Shown: positions 7,190-11,581 of the stretch, one piece after another | How positions within the stretch are numbered: position 1 is the stretch's first letter | How the letters are laid out: the number at the start of each line of letters is the position of its first letter | Source: DATILI01 sp035476635 | Lineage (GTDB): Bacteria; Pseudomonadota; Gammaproteobacteria; Burkholderiales; Burkholderiaceae_C | Direction: 5' to 3' | Length of the DNA: 11,581 nucleotides | Assembly: GCA_035476635.1 (NCBI GenBank) | Contig: DATILI010000202.1 | Coordinates: 1 to 11,581 of the forward strand | Position numbers and translations under genes: made by a program | The notes under the pieces: model-generated | What the model was told of the DNA's origin: nothing | Databases searched by the model: none | What the model saw: the letters and a program-made list of their open reading frames with translations, nothing else

Positions 7190-7208
7190 CGGCTGTCAAT
7201 CGGCTGTC
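7190..7208. promoter_or_regulatory. Direct repeat overlapping tctC -35, candidate TctD operator
   Basis: CGGCTGTC occurs twice, at 7190-7197 and 7201-7208, exactly 11 bases apart. OmpR-family regulators such as TctD usually bind as dimers to direct repeats of about this period. On the minus strand a perfect TTGACA (7199-7194) overlaps the first copy and would serve as the tctC -35. No good -10 follows at 16-18 bases, as expected for a promoter needing an activator. Binding by TctD is inferred. Confidence 0.5.
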
Positions 7209-7212
7209 CGAA

Positions 7213-7230
7213 AGCATTGGGGAAAATGCT
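7213..7230. promoter_or_regulatory. Inverted repeat in the tctC/tctD divergent control region
   Basis: AGCATT and AATGCT are separated by six bases, just beside the putative TctD repeat. The right arm is followed by TAAT, so GCTAAT (7228-7233) could be a weak -10 for tctD, although no convincing -35 precedes it. It may be a second operator. The arms are short and the evidence is positional only. Confidence 0.3.
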
Positions 7231-7249
7231 AATGTTGCCCCCACGGTCG

Positions 7250-7314
7250 CCCACTTCGTGTGGCTCCCTGCCCCCCCGAGGGGGCCGCGTTTTGCCTTGG
7301 GGCGGCCCGGCGGC
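7250..7314 (+). repeat. Interspersed GC-rich hairpin repeat, copy 2 (tctD leader)
   Basis: The core at 7268-7288 matches copy 1 (minus strand, 5544-5563) except for one extra C in the C-run, and about 16 of the next 23 bases also agree (ending GGCGGCCCGGC). A further small stem, CCAC-TTCGT-GTGG, precedes it and is not obvious in copy 1. It ends about 37 bases before the tctD start codon and would lie in the leader if transcription begins upstream. Two copies flanking parts of the same locus suggest a genome-wide repeat family rather than a locus-specific signal. Confidence 0.6.
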
Positions 7315-7351
7315 AAAACCGTGTGCGACATTTACCTGCGAGTGCCCACCG

Positions 7352-8035
7352 ATGAAATTGCTGCTAGTCGAAGACGACCCCACCATGCAGACCACACTGC
7401 AGCGCGCCCTGAGCCGGCGTGGCATGACGGTGCACGCCTGTGGCGACGGCCGGCTGGCACTGGAGCAATGGCGCGCCCTGGCGCCTGATGTCGTGATGCT
7501 GGACCTCACGCTGCCCGGGCTGGACGGATTGCAGGTGCTGGAGCAGGCACGCCGCACCGGCCTGGCCACGCCGGTGCTGATCCTGACCGCGCGCGGCACC
7601 GTGGGCGACCGCATCATCGGCCTGAACACCGGCGCCGACGACTACCTGCCCAAACCCTTCGACCTGGACGAACTCGAGGCCCGCCTGCGCGCGCTGCACC
7701 GGCGCAGGCCGCTTTCCAGCGCCGAGCCGTCGTTGGCGAGCCCGCAATCGGTGGGCGAGCTGCGCTTCGAGAAAGACAGCGGCGCCATCTACCACCGCGA
7801 CCAGGTGCTGGAGCTGACGCCGCGCGAGGCGGCACTGCTGCAGGCGCTGATGGCCAAGCCCGGCCACGCCGTCTCCAAGGAGCGCCTGTTCGAACTGGTG
7901 TTTCCAGGCGAGGCCGAGGTGCAGTACGAGGCGATCGAGGTGGTGGTCTATCGGCTGCGCAAGAAGCTCGTGCACACCGGCGCCACGCTGATGACCCTGC
8001 GCGGGCTGGGCTATCTGCTGAAGGCGGATGCATGA
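7352..8035 (+). CDS. tctD: Response regulator TctD, OmpR/PhoB family
   Basis: This 227-residue DNA-binding regulator is predicted to be phosphorylated by TctE and to control the divergent tctCBA operon. The receiver domain (about 1-120) has the acidic pair Glu7/Asp8-Asp9, the phosphate-accepting Asp51 (VVMLDLTLPG), Thr79 and Lys101 (PKPF). A winged-helix domain follows from about residue 128 to 225, with ELTPREAALLQALM, VSKERLFELVF and the recognition region AIEVVVYRLRKKL ending in LRGLGYLL. The start is placed at the codon that begins MKLLLVEDD; longer in-frame readings would run through the repeat element. Its ribosome site is weak (GCGAG some 10 bases upstream). The stop overlaps the tctE start by four bases (ATGA), indicating translational coupling. 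Assignment as TctD rests on family plus locus layout. Confidence 0.93.
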   Translation: MKLLLVEDDPTMQTTLQRALSRRGMTVHACGDGRLALEQWRALAPDVVMLDLTLPGLDGLQVLEQARRTGLATPVLILTARGTVGDRIIGLNTGADDYLPKPFDLDELEARLRALHRRRPLSSAEPSLASPQSVGELRFEKDSGAIYHRDQVLELTPREAALLQALMAKPGHAVSKERLFELVFPGEAEVQYEAIEVVVYRLRKKLVHTGATLMTLRGLGYLLKADA

Positions 8036-9459
8036 GCCTTGCGGCTGGCGCGGCCCGCCCCTTGTCCCTGCGCCGCTACCTGCTGCTGGGCATTTTGCTG
8101 CCGGTGGGAATCTTCGTGGTCATCAACACGGTCAGCCTGTACCGCCAGGCACTGGATGCCGTAAACACGGCCTACGACCGGACTCTGCTCGCCTCGGCCA
8201 AGTCGATTGGCGAACAGCTCGATGTGGAAGGCTTCGACGAGCAAGCCCGGCTGCGCGCCACCGTGCCGTACTCGGCGCTGGAAGCGTTCGAGGCGGACAA
8301 CCAGAGCCGGATCTTCTACAGGGTGTCCAGCCTGAGCGGCGAGATGGTGTCGGGCTTCGCCGAGTTGCCGTTCTGGCGCGGCCGCCTGCCGGACCGCACG
8401 ACCTATGCGGCGCTGGTGGATTTCTACGACGACCGCTACCGCGACGAAGACGTGCGGGTGGCGGTCCTGCTGCAACCCGTGGCGAGCGAGCGCGGGCGCG
8501 GCATGGCAGTCATCCAGGTGGCTGAAACGCTGGAGCTGCGTCGAACCCTGGCGCGCAAGATCCTGCTGGACACGCTGCTGCGCCAGGCGGTGCTGGTGGC
8601 CGTGATCGTGCTGGTGGCCGTGGTGGTGGTGCAGCGCGCCACCCGACCGGTCCGCAACCTGAGCGCGCAGTTGCAGGCGCGCCCGGAGAACGACTTGAGC
8701 CGCATCGCCGCGCCGGATGCGCCGCGCGAACTGCTGCCGCTGGTGGACGCCACCAACCAGGTGATGGAGCGGCTGCAGCACCTGCTGGACCATCAGAAGC
8801 GCTTTGTGCGCGACGCGTCGCATCAGTTGCGCACCCCCTTGGCCGTGCTCAAGACCCAGGTGCAATCGGCACTGCACGGCGACGTGGAGCCGCGCCAGGC
8901 GCTGCTGGAAATCAATGACACGGTGGACCGCGCCACCCAGTTGGCCAACCAGATGCTGGCGCTGGCCAAGGTTGAGCAATTGCGCCAGCAGGCCGATACC
9001 GGCGTGGTGGATCTGGCTGCGGTGGTGCGCGCGGTGGCGCTAGATCTTTCCCCGCTGCTGGCCGACAAGGACGTGGACTTCGAGATCAACACCGTAGCGG
9101 CCGCGGTGCAGGCCCACGACTGGATGCTGCGCGAGCTTTCGCGCAACCTGCTGCACAACGCCATCAAGCACATCCCACAGGGCGGCACGCTGTCGGTGCG
9201 GCTGGTCGCCGATGCCCGCCATGCCGCCTTGACGGTGGCGGACAGCGGCCCCGGCATCAGCGTGGAGATGCGCACACGGCTGTTCCAGCCTTTCTCCGCC
9301 GGCGACGTCTTGAGCGGCTCCGGCCTGGGCCTTGCCATCTGCCAGGAGATCGTGCTGGCTCTGGGCGGCACCATATCGTTGGAAAACCGCGAAGAGCGGG
9401 GCCACGTTACGGGGCTGGATGCCACGGTCCGGTTGCCGTTGGCGCAAAATCACGGCTGA
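8032..9459 (+). CDS. tctE: Sensor histidine kinase TctE
   Basis: This 475-residue inner-membrane kinase is the predicted partner of TctD. Helix 1 spans about residues 16-37 and helix 2 about 183-201, enclosing a periplasmic sensor of roughly 145 residues of the kind found N-terminally in two-component TctE-type kinases. A short HAMP-like linker (about 202-255) follows, then the dimerisation domain with the phospho-accepting His264 in DASHQLRTPLAVLK. The ATPase domain has the N box ELSRNLLHNAIKH (368-380), the G1 box VADSGPGIS (402-410) and the G2 box GSGLGLAICQE (429-439). All key residues are intact. It begins inside the tctD stop codon and ends one base into hslR (TGATG), so the three genes are likely one transcription unit. 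The sensed ligand is presumably the organic acid carried by TctCBA, possibly directly in the periplasm. Confidence 0.94.
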   Translation: MSLAAGAARPLSLRRYLLLGILLPVGIFVVINTVSLYRQALDAVNTAYDRTLLASAKSIGEQLDVEGFDEQARLRATVPYSALEAFEADNQSRIFYRVSSLSGEMVSGFAELPFWRGRLPDRTTYAALVDFYDDRYRDEDVRVAVLLQPVASERGRGMAVIQVAETLELRRTLARKILLDTLLRQAVLVAVIVLVAVVVVQRATRPVRNLSAQLQARPENDLSRIAAPDAPRELLPLVDATNQVMERLQHLLDHQKRFVRDASHQLRTPLAVLKTQVQSALHGDVEPRQALLEINDTVDRATQLANQMLALAKVEQLRQQADTGVVDLAAVVRAVALDLSPLLADKDVDFEINTVAAAVQAHDWMLRELSRNLLHNAIKHIPQGGTLSVRLVADARHAALTVADSGPGISVEMRTRLFQPFSAGDVLSGSGLGLAICQEIVLALGGTISLENREERGHVTGLDATVRLPLAQNHG

Positions 9460-9881
9460 TGGAAAAACTGCGTATCGACAAATGGCTATGGGCGGCCCGG
9501 TTCTACAAAACCCGGTCGCTGGCCACCGAAGAGATCAACAAGGGCCGCATCACGGTCAACGGCCAGGAGGCCAAGCCTGCGCGCGAGGTCAAGGCTGGCG
9601 ACACGGTCACGCTGCGGCAAGGGCCGATTGCGCGCACCGTGGTCGTCAAGGCCTTGAGCGGCACGCGCGGGCCGGCGCCGGTGGCACAGCAGCTCTACGA
9701 AGAAACTGCGGAAAGCATCCAGACGCGCGAGAAGGCCGCCGAGCAGCGCCGCCTGGCCCCGGAACCCGCGTTGACCCTGGAACACGGCCGCCCGACCAAG
9801 CGCGAGCGGCGCGAGCTCGACCAAACGCAGCGCGGCTGGGGCGACCGCTGGAGTGCCTCGGTGGACGACGGCCGTAAATAG
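9459..9881 (+). CDS. hslR: Hsp15-like S4-domain RNA-binding protein
   Basis: This 140-residue protein resembles Hsp15, which binds stalled 50S subunits carrying peptidyl-tRNA and helps recycle them, notably after heat shock. An S4 domain covers about residues 4-65, opening with LRIDKWLWAARFYKTRSLA and including INKGRITVNGQEAKPAREVKAGD. The basic C-terminal tail, about 90-140, contains RPTKRERRELDQTQRGWGDRW, also typical of Hsp15. The length is normal (E. coli Hsp15 is 133). Its start codon shares one base with the tctE stop, so translation is probably coupled, although its housekeeping role has no obvious tie to organic acid uptake. It ends 17 bases from the convergent racemase-like gene. Confidence 0.9.
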   Translation: MEKLRIDKWLWAARFYKTRSLATEEINKGRITVNGQEAKPAREVKAGDTVTLRQGPIARTVVVKALSGTRGPAPVAQQLYEETAESIQTREKAAEQRRLAPEPALTLEHGRPTKRERRELDQTQRGWGDRWSASVDDGRK

Positions 9882-9898
9882 CTTCGCGGGCTTCAGCC

Positions 9899-10546
9899 TC
9901 AGCCAAGCCGCCGCTGCAAGGCACGCACCGCGCTGTCGACCGCGGTCAGCACGGGCAAGCCGGTGCGTTGTGCCACCGACGAGCGGGCCCGCGCCATGCT
10001 GAACTGCGCCAGCACAATCACTTCGGCGCCCTGTTCGGCAAGCCACCAGGCGGTTTCGGCAATCAGCGCGTCGTGGGCGGCCAAATGACCCTTGTTCAAC
10101 GCATCGAGCGCGCCCTTGGCCAGCGCACAGCTGAGCGCAACGCCGGGCGGAAACTCGGCCGGCATCGAATCCAGCGTGGGCGCGAAGGTGGCCACCAGGC
10201 CGATGCGCGATGCTCCGCAGCCCACTGCGTCGGCAATCATGGCTTCGTTAGGCTTGAGCACCGGCAACGGCGCATGCTGGCGCGCCACGGCATCGATGCA
10301 CGATCCAAACGCGGAGCAGGTAAACAGGATGGCCTGGCTGCCGCAATCCACCGCGTACTGCGCCAGCCGCGCAAAGCGCTCATGCATCGCGGCGTCCAGG
10401 CCCTGGCCACCGGCCGCGAGATCGGCCGACAAGCTGTCGTCCAGCAGGTTCATGCGCACGGCCTCGGGCCAATCGCGCAACATGGCTTCATTGATGGGGG
10501 CGACCGAGTGCGACAAGGCATGGATCAGGGCAATGCGTGTTGTCAT
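9899..10546 (-). CDS. Asp/Glu racemase-superfamily protein lacking the second catalytic cysteine
   Basis: This 215-residue cytoplasmic protein has the fold signatures of the aspartate/glutamate/hydantoin racemase superfamily. The N-terminal lobe opens ALIHALSHSVAPINEAM. Cys77 in ILFTCSAFGSC stands at the usual first catalytic-cysteine position. KPNEAMIADAV and GLVATFAPTLDSMP follow. The second lobe, where racemases have a Gly-Cys motif, reads VIVLAQFSMARA (176-187) with no cysteine, so a classical two-base racemisation is doubtful. Relatives with one cysteine include arylmalonate decarboxylases and isomerases, and the true reaction is unknown. The start at 10546 is chosen because it begins the conserved fold. 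GTGAGA lies about 6 bases before it, overlapping the end of the 11-base gap from the TRAP permease gene. It is probably co-transcribed with that permease, which suggests it acts on the imported compound. Confidence 0.8.
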   Translation of the reverse strand: MTTRIALIHALSHSVAPINEAMLRDWPEAVRMNLLDDSLSADLAAGGQGLDAAMHERFARLAQYAVDCGSQAILFTCSAFGSCIDAVARQHAPLPVLKPNEAMIADAVGCGASRIGLVATFAPTLDSMPAEFPPGVALSCALAKGALDALNKGHLAAHDALIAETAWWLAEQGAEVIVLAQFSMARARSSVAQRTGLPVLTAVDSAVRALQRRLG

Positions 10547-10557
10547 GGCGTTCTCAC

Positions 10558-11581
10558 TTATGCGGTCGCCAACACGGTACGCCGTACGCGGCGCCCTTGC
10601 AACCACCACACCAGCCAGGCCAGCAGTGCTGCCGGAATGAACACCCAATGCTGCGATGGTCGCTCGGGGTTGGGCAGCTTGAGCTCCACGAGCTTGTAGC
10701 CCTGCTCGACGCCGAGCTTCTTGGCACGGCTGCCGAACTTGACGGCCGCCACTTCCAGGTCCTGCCCGAGCTGGCTCAAGGTCACGCCGCCATCACGCAG
10801 GCGTGCGCGGCCGTTCTCGCCCTCGCCCATCGGCAAGGCAACGGTCTTGGTCAGCTTCTCGCCACTCAGGCCTTCGCCGGCAATGCCCACCACCAGCCAT
10901 TCATCTTTTTGCAGCCGGTCGGCCACCTTGTAGATGTCGGCCGCAGGCGCACTGACGTACTTGGGCGAGAAGCGGTCGATGACCCAGTCGGGTCGGAAGA
11001 ACAGAAAGGTAGCCAGCAGCAGCAGGATGACCTCGGGCCAATTGCAGCGCGTACGAAACCATTTCATCGTGCCGGCCGCGAACAGCAGCGAAGCGATGGT
11101 GCCGGTGACGCACACCAGCACCACGTCCACCCACGAGCCCAGGCCGATCAGCAGAAGTTGCGGGTTGAAGATGAAGACGAACGGCAGCACCGTGGTGCGC
11201 AGGCTGTACCAGGTGGCCTGCCAGCCGGTGGCATTCGGGTCTTCGCCGGAAATCGCCGCTGCCGCATAGGAGGCCAGGCCCACCGGTGGCGTGACGTCGG
11301 CCAGGATGCCGAAATAAAACACGAACAGGTGCACGGCGATCAAGGGAATCACCAGGCCGCTGCGCGCGCCCAGCTCGACGATCACCGGCGCCATGAGCGT
11401 GGCCACCAGGATGTAGTTGGCGGTGGTGGGCACGCCGGCACCGATGATCAGGCAGATCAGGGCGGTGAGCAGCAGCATCACCATCACATTCCCGGCCGAA
11501 ACCAGCTCGACGAAGTCGGTCATCATGAGGCCCATGCCGGTCAACGTGATGACGCCCACGATCAGGCCTGCGCTGGCGCAG
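10558..11581 (-). CDS. Fused TRAP transporter permease (DctM-type) with DUF3394-like C-terminal domain, 5' end outside window
   Basis: This is the C-terminal 340 residues of a TRAP-family secondary importer whose small and large permease subunits are usually fused in this subtype, with a TAXI-type receptor. The reading frame stays open to base 11581. The visible part starts in large-subunit helices (SAGLIVGVITLTGMGLMM), with the family motif GAGVPTTANYILVATLMAPVIVELG. More helices follow, including DVTPPVGLASYAAAAISGEDP. About 140 residues from the end comes a soluble stretch resembling DUF3394 (RFSPKYVSAPAADIY onward), with a PDZ-like FGSRAKKLGVEQGYKLVEL segment. One last helix (VFIPAALLAWLVWWL) and a basic end, GRRVRR, complete the protein. 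The fusion itself and the start cannot be seen here. It precedes the racemase-like gene by 11 bases, an operon-like spacing. The substrate is unknown. Confidence 0.9.
   Translation of the reverse strand, partial: CASAGLIVGVITLTGMGLMMTDFVELVSAGNVMVMLLLTALICLIIGAGVPTTANYILVATLMAPVIVELGARSGLVIPLIAVHLFVFYFGILADVTPPVGLASYAAAAISGEDPNATGWQATWYSLRTTVLPFVFIFNPQLLLIGLGSWVDVVLVCVTGTIASLLFAAGTMKWFRTRCNWPEVILLLLATFLFFRPDWVIDRFSPKYVSAPAADIYKVADRLQKDEWLVVGIAGEGLSGEKLTKTVALPMGEGENGRARLRDGGVTLSQLGQDLEVAAVKFGSRAKKLGVEQGYKLVELKLPNPERPSQHWVFIPAALLAWLVWWLQGRRVRRTVLATA

Noticed and set aside
7143..7331. Longer tctC start giving about 60 extra N-terminal residues
   Set aside because: The extension reads through the repeat element and the control region. 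The start at 7142 has a good AGGAG and opens directly into a signal peptide.
9882..9898. Terminator between convergent hslR and the racemase-like gene
   Set aside because: The 17-base gap offers only a 4-bp stem (GGCT/AGCC) with no T-run, too weak to call.
10547..10648. Longer start for the racemase-like protein
   Set aside because: The extension overlaps the end of the TRAP permease coding region and adds residues unlike the fold. The internal ATG at 10546 begins the conserved core.

Overview
The window is GC-rich, densely coding, and reads as a beta-proteobacterial (Burkholderiales, probably Comamonadaceae-like) chromosome segment. The grounds are the tctCBA/tctDE arrangement, the Bug-type solute receptor, the DUF3394-tailed TRAP permease and the C-run/G-run intergenic repeats. 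This placement is inferred from gene content, not from a database search. No stretch over 300 bases lacks a gene; the longest gap (7143-7351, 209 bases) is a divergent control region.

Left part (1-2501, all minus strand): a periplasmic receptor of a branched-chain-amino-acid-type ABC importer, cut by the window edge, follows a PAS/AAA+/Fis sigma-54 activator gene. The 162-base gap between them holds a good -24/-12 promoter facing the receptor gene. About 120 bases upstream of the predicted start is a 24-base near-perfect palindrome, suited to be the activator's binding site. Together they look like a complete sigma-54 control circuit for the transporter.

Next (2572-3975, plus): a membrane-anchored EAL-domain protein, predicted to be an active c-di-GMP phosphodiesterase, divergent from the activator.

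Centre (4008-9459): a tripartite tricarboxylate transporter operon, tctC-tctB-tctA (minus), divergent from the two-component operon tctD-tctE (plus), the same layout as the classical citrate-type systems. The shared control region carries an 11-base-period direct repeat overlapping a TTGACA, a plausible TctD site. A 12-bp-stem hairpin sits right after tctC, where receptor-first operons often need differential expression. Two copies of one GC-rich hairpin repeat lie in the tctB-tctA gap and the tctD leader. An Hsp15-like S4 RNA-binding gene overlaps the end of tctE by one base.

Right part (9899-11581, minus): a small Asp/Glu-racemase-like protein lacking the second catalytic cysteine lies directly behind the 3' end of a fused TRAP permease gene with a DUF3394-type tail, which runs off the window.

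Overall this is a solute-uptake region: three unrelated receptor-dependent importer classes (ABC, TTT, TRAP) lie within 11.6 kb, two of them with a dedicated regulator beside them. I see no mobile element, CRISPR array, tRNA or rRNA.
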